This document shows positions 8,371 to 17,577 of a DNA stretch of 64,000 nucleotides, one piece after another. The notes under the pieces are model-generated. The model was not told the DNA's origin. It searched no databases and worked only from the letters and a program-made list of their open reading frames with translations. A program made the position numbers and the translations under genes. This DNA is from Psychrobacter alimentarius (lineage in GTDB: Bacteria; Pseudomonadota; Gammaproteobacteria; Pseudomonadales; Moraxellaceae). The DNA is taken from assembly GCF_001606025.1 (NCBI RefSeq), contig NZ_CP014945.1:1612001-1676000 (forward strand), read 5' to 3'. Position 1 is the first letter of the stretch. Each line of letters begins with the position of its first letter.

Positions 8371-8412
8371 TAAATAAAAGCCGATGTCATATAAGACTAT
8401 ATAACATCGGCT
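8371..8412 (-). terminator. Rho-independent terminator after acnD
   Basis: A 9-bp perfect stem (AGCCGATGT at 8379-8387 with ACATCGGCT at 8404-8412) followed on the minus strand by TTTTATTT, 27 bp after the acnD stop. It should end the prpB-prpC-acnD transcript before the toxin-antitoxin pair and prpF. Confidence 0.8.
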
Positions 8413-8438
8413 CTTTGGCTAATCAGGACACACGAGAC

Positions 8439-11096
8439 TTACGCAATATCTAGCGTACCTTCGATAAACTCTTTAGCAAAGCGTTGTAGCATACCGCCAG
8501 CATTGTACATTTTCACTTCATCAGCAGTATCTAATCGGCAGATAATAGGCGTCTCAGTAGTGGTGCCATCAGTACGATGAATCACCAAAGTCATCAACCC
8601 GCCAGCCGAGACGTCACCTGTGACATCAAAAGTTTCTGTACCATCGATATTTAGCGTATGACGAGTCGTGCCTTCTTCAAACTGTAGCGGCAGCGCGCCC
8701 ATGCCCACTAAGTTTTGACGATGAATACGCTCAAAGTCCTCAGCGACGACGGCTTCCACGCCAGCGAGACGCACGCCTTTTGCTGCCCAATCCCGGCTTG
8801 AACCTTGACCATAGCCATCACCTGCGATGATGATAAGCGGCTGCTCACGGTTCATGTAAGTCTCAATCGCCTCCCACATGCGCATGACTTGGCCTTCTGG
8901 TTCGACGCGCGCTAGCGAGCCTTGGACAACTTCACCATTCTCATCACGTACCATCTCGTTGAGCAGCTTAGGATTGGCAAAGGTAGCGCGCTGAGCAGTT
9001 AAATGATCGCCGCGATGGGTAGCGTATGAATTATAGTCCTCGGCAGGCAAGCCCATGGTGTCCAAATACTCGCCAGCAGCAGAATCGCCCAAAATGGCAT
9101 TGGAAGGGGACATATGATCGGTGGTGATGTTGTCACCCAATACGGCAAGTGGGCGCAGACCTGTCAGTTTGTTTTTCTTCGCCATTTTGCCTTCCCAATA
9201 CGGTGGGCGGCGAATATACGTGGTCTGATCACGCCAGTCATATAGTGGACTTAAGGCTTTGCCTGTGTCTTTTTTGGCTTCGTCAAACATGGGGATATAA
9301 ACCGCGTTAAATTGCTCAGGCTTCACGGCAGCCGCGACAATGGCATCAACTTCATCGTCATCAAACCAGATGTCTTTTAGATAGACGTCATTGCCGTCTT
9401 GATCTTGACCCAATACGTCTTTTTCGATATCAAAACGGATGTTACCGGCGATGGCATACGCGATAACAAGCGGCGGCGATGCCAAAAAGGCTTGCTTGGC
9501 ATACGGATGGATACGGCCGTCAAAGTTGCGATTGCCAGATAACACTGCTGTGGTGAATAAATCACGATCGATAATTTCTTGCTCAATATCAGGGTCGAGC
9601 GCGCCGCTCATACCATTACACGTCGTACAAGCAAAGCCAACCACATCAAAGCCGATTTCTTGTAGCTCAGGCATCAGACCTGCTTCTTCTAGGTACATTT
9701 TGACGGTTTTTGAACCGGGTGCTAAGGATGACTTCACCCAAGGTTTACGCAATAAGCCTTTAGCATTGGCATTACGAGCGACGAGGCCTGCTGCCACCAT
9801 GTTGCGTGGGTTTGATGTGTTGGTACAGCTGGTAATGGCAGCAATAATCACCGCGCCATCTGGCATGAGACCATTTTTTGGTTCAGGCAATTTTTCGTCA
9901 GCGCCATGTGCGATACCTTTGGCAACCAAGTCCGTAGTCGATACACGTGCATGGGGACGCGAAGGACCTGCCATATTACGGACGACTGATGACAAATCAA
10001 ACTCAAGGACGCGCGCGTACTCGGCATTTTCCATACCGTCAGCCCACAGGCCCGTTTGTTTGGCATACTGCTCAACCAATTTGATCTGCGCCTCAGAACG
10101 ACCCGTCAGGCGTAGATAGTCGATGGTTTGCTCATCGATATAAAACATGGCAGCCGTTGCGCCATATTCAGGCGTCATATTGGAGATAGAAGCACGGTCA
10201 CCAACTGTAAGCTGGCGTGCACCGTCACCGAAGAATTCAATATAGGTAGAGACCACGCCGGCATCACGCAAAAACTCCGTCATTGCCAGCACCAAGTCCG
10301 TACCAGTAATACCTTTTTGCAATTTGCCTGTTAATTTAACCCCAACGTAATCAGGCAGACGCATATAGGATGGGTTACCTAGCATGACACTTTCGGCTTC
10401 AAGCCCGCCAACACCGATCGAGATAACGCCTAGCGCATCAACCATCGGCGTGTGGCTGTCCGTACCGACTAAGGTATCGGCAAACGCCACTTCTTCACCC
10501 GCTTTATTGTGCACGACTTGTACGACAGGTGACATCTTCTCTAGGTTAATCTGATGCATGATGCCATTGCCCGGTGGCACGACGTTTACATTGTCAAAGG
10601 CATACTGGCACCAGTTGATAAAGTGAAAACGGTCGTCGTTACGGCGCTCTTCAATCGTACGGTTTTTTTCAAAGGCATCTTCTTCAAAGCCTGCGTGCTC
10701 AACCGCTAATGAATGGTCAACGATCAGCTGAGTGGGTACGATAGGGTTTACTTTAGCGGGGTCACCGCCTTGCTCAGCGATGGCATCACGTAGACCCGCC
10801 AAATCAACAAAAGCCGTCTGACCCAAGATATCATGACACACTACGCGGGCAGGGTACCAAGGAAAATCAAGGTCTTGCTTACCCTCGATATGCTGCTTTA
10901 GTGCTGCCGTTAGATCTTCTGGCGGACAACGGCGTACGAGGTTTTCACACAATACTTTTGAGCAGAACGGCAGCTTATCATAAGCACCCGCTTCAATACG
11001 CTCGATAGCTTCGCGGGTGTCAAAGTAATAAAGATCTGTATCAGGAAGTGGTTTTTTGAATTCATCGTTCATGGGTTGTACGAGGGCGTTGTCCAT
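8439..11096 (-). CDS. acnD: Fe/S-dependent 2-methylisocitrate dehydratase AcnD
   Basis: An aconitase-like [4Fe-4S] enzyme (885 residues) that dehydrates 2-methylcitrate in the methylcitrate cycle; its product needs PrpF to continue. The three cluster cysteines are visible: C424 in the SCTNTSNP motif, and C490 and C493 in ACTTCNG. The N-terminal aconitase domain holds DHSLAVEHAG and GTDSHTPM, and the C-terminal swivelling domain holds GDNITTDHMSP and GQGSSRDWAAKG. The length and the neighbouring prpC, prpB and prpF support AcnD rather than AcnA. The ATG at 11096 has an AAGGTGA site. The stop is followed by a strong terminator. Confidence 0.94.
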   Translation of the reverse strand: MDNALVQPMNDEFKKPLPDTDLYYFDTREAIERIEAGAYDKLPFCSKVLCENLVRRCPPEDLTAALKQHIEGKQDLDFPWYPARVVCHDILGQTAFVDLAGLRDAIAEQGGDPAKVNPIVPTQLIVDHSLAVEHAGFEEDAFEKNRTIEERRNDDRFHFINWCQYAFDNVNVVPPGNGIMHQINLEKMSPVVQVVHNKAGEEVAFADTLVGTDSHTPMVDALGVISIGVGGLEAESVMLGNPSYMRLPDYVGVKLTGKLQKGITGTDLVLAMTEFLRDAGVVSTYIEFFGDGARQLTVGDRASISNMTPEYGATAAMFYIDEQTIDYLRLTGRSEAQIKLVEQYAKQTGLWADGMENAEYARVLEFDLSSVVRNMAGPSRPHARVSTTDLVAKGIAHGADEKLPEPKNGLMPDGAVIIAAITSCTNTSNPRNMVAAGLVARNANAKGLLRKPWVKSSLAPGSKTVKMYLEEAGLMPELQEIGFDVVGFACTTCNGMSGALDPDIEQEIIDRDLFTTAVLSGNRNFDGRIHPYAKQAFLASPPLVIAYAIAGNIRFDIEKDVLGQDQDGNDVYLKDIWFDDDEVDAIVAAAVKPEQFNAVYIPMFDEAKKDTGKALSPLYDWRDQTTYIRRPPYWEGKMAKKNKLTGLRPLAVLGDNITTDHMSPSNAILGDSAAGEYLDTMGLPAEDYNSYATHRGDHLTAQRATFANPKLLNEMVRDENGEVVQGSLARVEPEGQVMRMWEAIETYMNREQPLIIIAGDGYGQGSSRDWAAKGVRLAGVEAVVAEDFERIHRQNLVGMGALPLQFEEGTTRHTLNIDGTETFDVTGDVSAGGLMTLVIHRTDGTTTETPIICRLDTADEVKMYNAGGMLQRFAKEFIEGTLDIA

Positions 11097-11300
11097 AAGT
11101 CACCTTTGGCGGTTGGCTAATTTCAATAAGTAGTTAAGCGTTAATATCAGGTAAAAAAGTCATTCCTTTAGCAAAACAACCATCATTACTCTGCGTGCTA
11201 GTAGATTTTGCTAAAAAAATCATAACGGCTATGCAAAAAGAAATAACCGCTATGGGTTTATCAGCCAGCATAATCTTGATACTGGCCGATAGTGATAAGA

Positions 11301-12428
11301 TTAACGCGCACTCATATCTGGTACAGAACGCAGCTCTTCACCGATATATTCCGCACTTGGGCGAATAATGCGGTTGTTGGCACGTTGCTCAAATACGTGA
11401 GCCGCCCAGCCAGTTAAGCGCGAACAGACAAATATTGGTGTGAACAGCTTGGTTGGAATGCCCATAAAGTGATAGGCTGAGGCATGGAAAAAATCGGCAT
11501 TGGCGAACAGTTTTTTCTCGCGCCACATCACGTCTTCAACGCGTACTGATACTGGATATAACACGTTATCATTCACGTCAGCGGCCAGTTTTTCAGACCA
11601 TTGTTTGATGACGACGTTACGCGGATCTGATTCGCTATAGATAGCATGACCAAAGCCCATAATTTTGTCTTTACGTGCCAGCATTGCCATCATCTCTGCT
11701 TCCGCTTCATCCGCTGAACTAAAGCCCTCAATCATATCCATTGCCGCTTCATTCGCACCGCCATGCAAATGACCGCGTAGCGAGCCAATCGCGCCAGTGA
11801 TACAAGAATGGATGTCAGATAAGGTAGAGGCACACACACGAGCGGTAAAGGTCGAGGCATTAAACTCATGCTCAGCGTACAAGATAAGTGAGACGTTCAT
11901 CACCTTAGTGTGCAGCTCGTTTGGCTTTTCACCTTTTAGTAGGTGTAAGAAATGACCGCCAATGGTGTCATCGTCTGTTTCGGTCTCGATACGCACATTG
12001 TCATGGCTAAAGCGATACCAGTAATTAATGATGGCTGGAAATAGCGCTAACATACGATCGGTCTTATCGTTTTGCTGTGTAAAATCGGTTTCGGTCTCAA
12101 GGTTACCCAGCATAGAGCAACCAGTACGCAATACATCCATCGGATGCGCGCTGGCAGGAATACGCTCAAGCACGTCTTTTAATGCTTGCGGTAGACCGCG
12201 CAGGCTTTTGAGCTTGGTTTGATAAGTATCTAATTCACTTTGAGTAGGTAAGTTGCCATAAAGTAGTAAATACGCCACTTCTTCAAAAATACATTTATTC
12301 GCCAGCTCGGACACGTCATAACCGCGATAGGTCAGACCAGAGCCCGATTTGCCAACGGTCGATAATGCCGTCTTACCAGCGACTTGTCCGCGAAGTCCTG
12401 CGCCCGAGAGTTCTTTTTGTGCTGCCAT
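11301..12428 (-). CDS. prpC: 2-methylcitrate synthase PrpC
   Basis: A 375-residue citrate-synthase-family enzyme that condenses propionyl-CoA with oxaloacetate to 2-methylcitrate. The N-terminus GLRGQVAGKTALSTVGKSG and the blocks LTYRGYDVSELA, HLHGGANEAAMDMI and MGFGHAIYSESDPR are typical; the histidines in HGGANE and GFGHAIY and the later acidic residue form the usual active site. The ATG at 12428 has AAGGAATG upstream. It lies 62 bp downstream of prpB and 204 bp upstream of acnD, in one direction. The 204-bp prpC-acnD gap holds no gene. Confidence 0.95.
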   Translation of the reverse strand: MAAQKELSGAGLRGQVAGKTALSTVGKSGSGLTYRGYDVSELANKCIFEEVAYLLLYGNLPTQSELDTYQTKLKSLRGLPQALKDVLERIPASAHPMDVLRTGCSMLGNLETETDFTQQNDKTDRMLALFPAIINYWYRFSHDNVRIETETDDDTIGGHFLHLLKGEKPNELHTKVMNVSLILYAEHEFNASTFTARVCASTLSDIHSCITGAIGSLRGHLHGGANEAAMDMIEGFSSADEAEAEMMAMLARKDKIMGFGHAIYSESDPRNVVIKQWSEKLAADVNDNVLYPVSVRVEDVMWREKKLFANADFFHASAYHFMGIPTKLFTPIFVCSRLTGWAAHVFEQRANNRIIRPSAEYIGEELRSVPDMSAR

Positions 12429-12490
12429 GTTTACATTCCTTTTGTGGGTAGCTTTTTATATTATTAAGTGAAAAATGCTGATTCTTATGA

Positions 12491-13384
12491 TTATTTATTG
12501 TCCGCAAACAGCTTATCTAAGGTCTGCTCAAACTCGTGATAGTTTAGGAAATCATAAAGCTCCATACGGGTTTGCATGGTGTCAACGACTTTGTTTTGTG
12601 TGCCGTCATCTAACAAATGCTGATAGACATTGAGTGCCGCTTTGTTCATCGCACGAAAAGCAGATAGCGGATATAGCACCATATCGACGCCCACGCCATA
12701 TAGCTGGTCTGTGGTATACAGATCGGTCTGACCAAATTCAGTCATATTGGCAAGTACAGGAATGTCGAGTACGTCGGTGAACTTACGGTACATCTCGATG
12801 TCAGTTAATGCTTCAGCGAAGATCATGTCTGCGCCCGCTTCTTGAAAAGCAACGGCACGTTCAACAGCAGCGTCTAAGCCTTCAACGGACAGCGCATCAG
12901 TACGAGCCATCACCACAAAATCAGGATCCGTTTTGGCGTCTAATGCGGCTTTTAAACGATCAACCATCTCTGAGATGCTCACGATTTCTTTGTTTGGGCG
13001 ATGACCACAACGCTTTTGCGCCACTTGATCTTCGATATGGACAGCTGCCACACCTGCTTTTTCCATTTTTCTAATGGTTTGGGCAATGTTGAACGCGCCA
13101 CCAAAGCCTGTATCGATATCGACCAGTAAGGGTGTATCAACCGCATCGGTGATACGGCGAGCATCTTCTAAGACATTATCAAGACTGGTCATGCCCAAAT
13201 CAGGCAAACCAAACGAGGCATTGGCAACACCAGCACCAGAAAGATATAACGCTTGATGCCCGACTTGGGTTGCCATCATTGCGGTGTAGGCATTGATCGC
13301 ACCAGTGATTTGTAGCGGTTGATGATTATCGTTTTTTTGTTTCAGTGCACTGCGAAAACGTGCGCCAGCGGAGGCTAAAGTCAT
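12491..13384 (-). CDS. prpB: Methylisocitrate lyase PrpB
   Basis: PrpB cleaves 2-methylisocitrate to pyruvate and succinate, the last step of propionate oxidation. The 297-residue product from the ATG at 13384 matches the usual length; the frame is open to a TTG at 13441, but the ATG has a good TAAGGATC site. The lyase signature KRCGH is present with C126 as catalytic base, together with DIDTGFGG (metal binding) and [12 protein letters not shown]. It is the first gene of the prpB-prpC-acnD unit. No prpR or GntR-type prp regulator is seen next to it. The AT-rich upstream region should hold the promoter. Confidence 0.95.
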   Translation of the reverse strand: MTLASAGARFRSALKQKNDNHQPLQITGAINAYTAMMATQVGHQALYLSGAGVANASFGLPDLGMTSLDNVLEDARRITDAVDTPLLVDIDTGFGGAFNIAQTIRKMEKAGVAAVHIEDQVAQKRCGHRPNKEIVSISEMVDRLKAALDAKTDPDFVVMARTDALSVEGLDAAVERAVAFQEAGADMIFAEALTDIEMYRKFTDVLDIPVLANMTEFGQTDLYTTDQLYGVGVDMVLYPLSAFRAMNKAALNVYQHLLDDGTQNKVVDTMQTRMELYDFLNYHEFEQTLDKLFADNK

Positions 13385-13441
13385 GTCGTGATCCTTACAA
13401 GGAGAGTGAATATATCCGTTATTGTTATCGATTATACTCAA

Positions 13442-13670
13442 TTTTTCCTGTCGGCAAAGTCTGATTTAATCATTTTTAGTTAATAATAATTCAAAGTATC
13501 TTTAATATATTTAATAGTATTCAATTATTAAATAGCATTATCCAAAAATAAGTTATTTAAGCAAATCAGTATTCACATTCATAAAACCAGGCTTTTTATT
13601 AATGCTAGATTTTTACATTTAATTACAATTAGAAAAGAGATACTTAAATTGCTATGACAATTTTGAATAC
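13442..13670. promoter_or_regulatory. AT-rich upstream region of the prp operon
   Basis: This non-coding stretch upstream of prpB is strongly AT-rich with several TTTAAT/ATTAAA tracts. It must contain the prp promoter, but I cannot single out a convincing -35/-10 pair or operator. Confidence 0.35.
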
Positions 13671-13705
13671 AAAAAAAGCCCTCATAGCAAGGCTAAAAGG
13701 GCTTT
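13671..13705 (-). terminator. Rho-independent terminator of the NRAMP-like gene
   Basis: AAAGCCC and GGGCTTT pair across a 17-nt loop, followed on the minus strand by a run of seven T. It starts 23 bp after the stop of the transporter gene and separates it from the prp operon downstream. Confidence 0.8.
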
Positions 13706-13727
13706 AATCATAAAATCTAAAAGACTG

Positions 13728-14999
13728 TTAACCAAATACACCAGCAAAATTGACCAAGAATAAGAGCGTAAAACCTGCCAAGAATATTAAGCCTGCAATA
13801 GACAACGCATTCATGCCAGCCGACAGCTTTTTATGGCTTTTGACCAGTGAGTAGTTTAACCAACCAAAGATAGGCGCAGAAATAAACGCTGATACCATGG
13901 CAAATTTAAGCATCGCGCCTAATTGACCGGTGAAGAAAGTAATAATAACCAAACCACCACCGATGGCATAAGTTGTCCAAAAAGCGATTTGCTTTTTATT
14001 AATCTCATTCTCACCTTTGATCAAACGCCAGCATTCGGCATTGGCACGACCATAACCGTCTGCACAGGTAATGGTGGTGCCAAACATACACATGAAGGCG
14101 ACAAAGGCGACCAGCAGTCTTGACCAATCACCAATGGTTGCCGTATACATATTAATCAGCTGATTGATATACGCGCCGCCAACTAGCTCAATCTCTTGAC
14201 CTGAGCCATACTGGACAAACACACCTAGCGCCAAGAAAAATAATGCTAGAATCGCTGAGACCAGATACCCAACATTAAAATCCAGTAAGCCTTGACGATG
14301 AGTCGTATGATCGGCTTTAACTTTGGCTGAGGTCCACATAGAGGTAATCGCAGCAAACTCTAATGGCGCTGGCATCCAGCCCATGAGTGCAACAATAAAT
14401 CCTAAGGTTGCCAAATTCCAAGGCGAGGCGGCGACAAAGTCAGCAGCCATGACTGTAGGTTTGCCAGCAGCAATAACGACGGCGGCAACGGTGGCTGCCG
14501 TTAAGGCAATCATAATCCATTTGGTGACACCATCGAGCAATTTATAATGACCAGCAATGAGAAAAAACCAAGAGACGGCCACGATAATTATCGATAGAGT
14601 AATGGTAGAAAACTCGAGAGACGCCGGTAGCATAAACCCTAAGATCACTGCAGCAAGCAGCGATACCGCCCCCGTACTAATGACGGCTGATAGTATAGAG
14701 AGAATAAAATATACCCACAGGTATAGCTTTGAGCGTTTGGCATAGCCTGCAATCAGACTCTCACCCGTATCATAGACATAGTCAGTGGCAAAGCGAAAAA
14801 ACGGATACTTAAACACGTTGGCCAAAATGATCATAATGGCCAACTGCCAACCATATAGGGCACCTGCTTGTGTTGATGAAATCAGATGAGAACCACCAAT
14901 AGCGGCAGTTGCCATCAAAATACCTGGACCGAAGATGCGCCAACTAAAGCCTTCCTGGCTGGCAGCGCTATCAACAGTGTTGATCTGTTGTGTAGTCAT
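13728..14999 (-). CDS. NRAMP-related membrane transporter lacking the metal-binding motifs
   Basis: A 423-residue protein with about 11 membrane helices in the LeuT-like NRAMP order. The helix-1 region reads FGPGILMATAAIGGSHLIS where metal-transporting NRAMP proteins have a DPGN motif, and the helix-6 region reads LMGWMPAPLEFAAITSMW where they have MPH. Both metal ligand sets therefore appear missing. Such proteins are annotated as divalent metal transporters by homology, but this one may move another substrate. The ATG at 14999 has GAGG upstream. It is followed by its own terminator. A BenM/CatM-like regulator lies 281 bp upstream on the same strand and may control it. Confidence 0.8.
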   Translation of the reverse strand: MTTQQINTVDSAASQEGFSWRIFGPGILMATAAIGGSHLISSTQAGALYGWQLAIMIILANVFKYPFFRFATDYVYDTGESLIAGYAKRSKLYLWVYFILSILSAVISTGAVSLLAAVILGFMLPASLEFSTITLSIIIVAVSWFFLIAGHYKLLDGVTKWIMIALTAATVAAVVIAAGKPTVMAADFVAASPWNLATLGFIVALMGWMPAPLEFAAITSMWTSAKVKADHTTHRQGLLDFNVGYLVSAILALFFLALGVFVQYGSGQEIELVGGAYINQLINMYTATIGDWSRLLVAFVAFMCMFGTTITCADGYGRANAECWRLIKGENEINKKQIAFWTTYAIGGGLVIITFFTGQLGAMLKFAMVSAFISAPIFGWLNYSLVKSHKKLSAGMNALSIAGLIFLAGFTLLFLVNFAGVFG

Positions 15000-15244
15000 A
15001 AATACCTCAAATTATATCAAGCAAAACCCTATCACCACTAGATGACAGGGTGTCTGCAGCGAGAACACTGAGTTAAAAAACGGAAAGGAAAAAAACAAAA
15101 AATAGACGTTTAGTAGCGACTTTAGCATACCTATAATGATACGAGATAATATTTATTTGCCTCATTTATATCCATAAATTGATATGAACTGGTTCAAATA
15201 GTTAATTTAACTTAATAAAATTCATAATGAAAACAGTAATGCTT

Positions 15245-15275
15245 AATGATAAACGCATATTTGAATAAATATGCG
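15245..15275 (-). terminator. Hairpin terminator after the BenM/CatM-like gene
   Basis: A perfect 9-bp stem (CGCATATTT at 15254-15262, AAATATGCG at 15267-15275) with a 4-nt loop lies 6 bp after the LysR stop on the minus strand, followed by GTTTATCATT. The T-tract is weak. Confidence 0.55.
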
Positions 15276-15280
15276 AGCTA

Positions 15281-16297
15281 CTAGGTGAATTGTTGACGTC
15301 GGTAAGTGATGCCGCGTTGCTCATAGACATGGTAGATGGCAGTGAGCAACGCAGGAATCTTAGGATGCACAAAATCTTTGAGAGTATGCAAATAAACAGG
15401 GGAGGTGACATTTTCATGCACCAAACGTTGATAGCTGATTTGCTCGGTACGCACGGTCTGTAAGCTGGCAGGTACCAGCGTAATTCCTTCACCAGCCGCC
15501 ACCAACCCTAAAGCAACTTGTAAATCGCTCACGGTCGTGGTGGTAAAGGGGGAGATGCCATATTGGGCAAACAAATGTAGCAACGGTTCGGTAATAGGCT
15601 CACTCAAAGACGTCTGTGCACGGGTTGAACGATCTTTTGTATTAATAGCTGCATGAGCAGTCAATTTTGTGTTTTTTGATTTTGAGATCGCTGTAGATAT
15701 AGGCAGATGGGTTTGGTGATATAAGATTAAGCGGTTGTTGGCCAAATCTATCAAACGCTGCTCACGCACCTGTGCTAAAGGATGCGATTTGGGCAGTGCG
15801 ACAACATAACGTTCATGACGCAGGAGTATTTGCTGAATCCAAGGGTCTTGGTGGGCAAAGCGGCCAAAACCGATGTCTATTTCACCCGATTTGAGCGCAT
15901 CCATTTGTTGATACGAGCTGATATCTTTGAGTGTGACTTCGATATCGGGGCTTGACTGCTTTAGTTCAGCGATGATTTCGGGGAGCAATCCGTAAAGCAC
16001 AGAGGGAACAAAGCCAATATTTAAGATACTGCTGGGTGCTGATAGGCGCTGGGTCATACTGGTGACCGTATCAATCTCTGTCAAAACGGTGCTGATTTTA
16101 TCGTAAAAAAAAGCGCCCGCTTCCGTCAGATTTAATGGCCTATGGTAGCGGTCAATCAATTCCACCCCCATGTCCGTCTCAAGCTGTTTGAGCAGGCGAC
16201 TCAGACTGGGCTGTGACAATCCTGTTTGGGTCGCAGCCGCGCTAAAGCTACGCAGATCTGCGACGGCAATAAATGCATTAAGCTGTTTTAAATACAT
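15281..16297 (-). CDS. LysR-type regulator, BenM/CatM-like
   Basis: A 338-residue LysR regulator with an N-terminal winged helix-turn-helix (about 1-62, LKQLNAFIAVADLRSFSAAA...LSQPSLSRLLKQLE) and an effector-binding domain. The effector domain strongly resembles BenM/CatM of Acinetobacter: NIGFVPSVLYGLLPEII, DALKSGEIDIGFGR and QVALGLVAAGEGITLVPAS. Those proteins sense muconate or benzoate and control aromatic degradation. No ben or cat genes are in the window, and the effector residues cannot be judged by eye, so the ligand is unknown. The ATG at 16297 sits just after GAGG. A short insertion rich in Lys, Thr and Ser (about 198-222) interrupts the effector domain relative to BenM. Confidence 0.88.
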   Translation of the reverse strand: MYLKQLNAFIAVADLRSFSAAATQTGLSQPSLSRLLKQLETDMGVELIDRYHRPLNLTEAGAFFYDKISTVLTEIDTVTSMTQRLSAPSSILNIGFVPSVLYGLLPEIIAELKQSSPDIEVTLKDISSYQQMDALKSGEIDIGFGRFAHQDPWIQQILLRHERYVVALPKSHPLAQVREQRLIDLANNRLILYHQTHLPISTAISKSKNTKLTAHAAINTKDRSTRAQTSLSEPITEPLLHLFAQYGISPFTTTTVSDLQVALGLVAAGEGITLVPASLQTVRTEQISYQRLVHENVTSPVYLHTLKDFVHPKIPALLTAIYHVYEQRGITYRRQQFT

Positions 16298-16532
16298 AGC
16301 CTCAACTCTTTGATTCAGACGTTATTTTCATATCTTTGATTTCGTGATTTTTGATTTGATGGGCAGCACATTTTAAAAATGTTATCACCAGTAAATAAAT
16401 TGTGCTTGAAGATAACGAGGGGAGCAACTATATTGTTCGTTAACGACAACGTTACATTTTGGTAAGAAATATCATCACTTCATTCTAGCAGTCATTTAAT
16501 GCCAGTAGAATAAACTGGTTTGGTATTATTCT

Positions 16533-17528
16533 ATGAGCGACGAAAAAAACGACATCGATACGGGTTTTGAAGAGAAACTGGCTGAAATTGTCGGTAAAAA
16601 ATCGCGTAATCGTAGCAATCATAATATTTATGAGCGCTTCATCAGTCGTGTTCAGGGTGATGAGGATGGCGATGATATTGAAAATAAAACTTTAAGACCG
16701 TTAGATGATACCGATCAGTCTTTTGCTTATGAGTCATTAAGCACGCATACGTTTGAGCGATTTACCAATCAAGAGAATAAAGAGCCATTTGAAGCCACCA
16801 GCACCACCGATGCAACTTTTGATTTTTCAGATCAAGAGATACCGACCAATAGTAATGCAAACATTGCAAATAAAGCGTTTGGCAGTGAGGTAGACGATGA
16901 TGCACTCACTTTTGATTTTTATGATGATACCGATAGTAGCAGTCAAGCCGTAGATGCTTCTTTAACAAACGCTTCTCCAACAGGGTATGCTGCGACTGAC
17001 GACAGCGCTTATACACGCAATGACAGTCAGGCTGTTATCCCAGAGCCATCAATACCATCGGCCATTCAAGCAGCGTCAGCACAAGATAGGCTGGCGAATA
17101 GCAAAAAACCCCTTATTATCGGTATGATCTTTGGCTCATTATTGATTGTTATGATCGTGCTAGCGCTTATTTATACAGGGATTTTATCAACGCCCATACA
17201 GACTGCGGCGCCCGATAGCACAGAGATAAATAGTGCTAGTGAATCAGACAAAGCAGCACCAGATAACTCGCCAGCGGTAGCCGTCAATACGACACCAACA
17301 TCGTCCAATCCTGTCGAACAACCAGTCGCTAAGACTCAAGATACAGCGGTTGGTGAGAATCCAGAGGCAACTGATACCTCTAAAACAGCCGAAGCACTGC
17401 CTGCTGAATCTAGTGATAACGAGGCTACAGAGACTAAAACTAAAGACTTAGGTGCGGAAGCCGAAATTACTTATGAAGACTTTAGAGAAGAGTCTCAAAA
17501 TACGCTATACCGTGAGTCCAATGACTAG
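16533..17528 (+). CDS. Acidic single-pass membrane protein of unknown function
   Basis: A 331-residue protein that I do not recognise. The cytoplasm-facing N-terminal 185 residues are acidic and rich in Asp, Ser and Thr, with a basic patch near 20-35 (KKSRNRSNHNIYERF). One clear membrane helix (about 193-215, IGMIFGSLLIVMIVLALIY) follows a KKP stop. The C-terminal 115 residues are rich in Ala, Thr, Glu and Ser and probably disordered outside the membrane. The architecture resembles scaffold or envelope-linked proteins, but no domain is visible. The ATG at 16533 has no strong ribosome-binding site. It is monocistronic; its stop codon runs into the palindrome GCGCAATTGCGC (17528-17539). Confidence 0.7.
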   Translation: MSDEKNDIDTGFEEKLAEIVGKKSRNRSNHNIYERFISRVQGDEDGDDIENKTLRPLDDTDQSFAYESLSTHTFERFTNQENKEPFEATSTTDATFDFSDQEIPTNSNANIANKAFGSEVDDDALTFDFYDDTDSSSQAVDASLTNASPTGYAATDDSAYTRNDSQAVIPEPSIPSAIQAASAQDRLANSKKPLIIGMIFGSLLIVMIVLALIYTGILSTPIQTAAPDSTEINSASESDKAAPDNSPAVAVNTTPTSSNPVEQPVAKTQDTAVGENPEATDTSKTAEALPAESSDNEATETKTKDLGAEAEITYEDFREESQNTLYRESND

Positions 17529-17577
17529 CGCAATTGCGCATTTAACCATTTTAGTGTTTATCACGTAAATTCAGACT

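Noticed and set aside
9439..10119. 226-codon ORF opposite acnD
   Set aside because: It is a shadow frame on the opposite strand of a highly conserved gene with no ribosome-binding site or family resemblance.
13385..13441. TTG start of prpB at 13441
   Set aside because: The ATG at 13384 has a good ribosome-binding site and gives the normal family length; the extension has no family resemblance.
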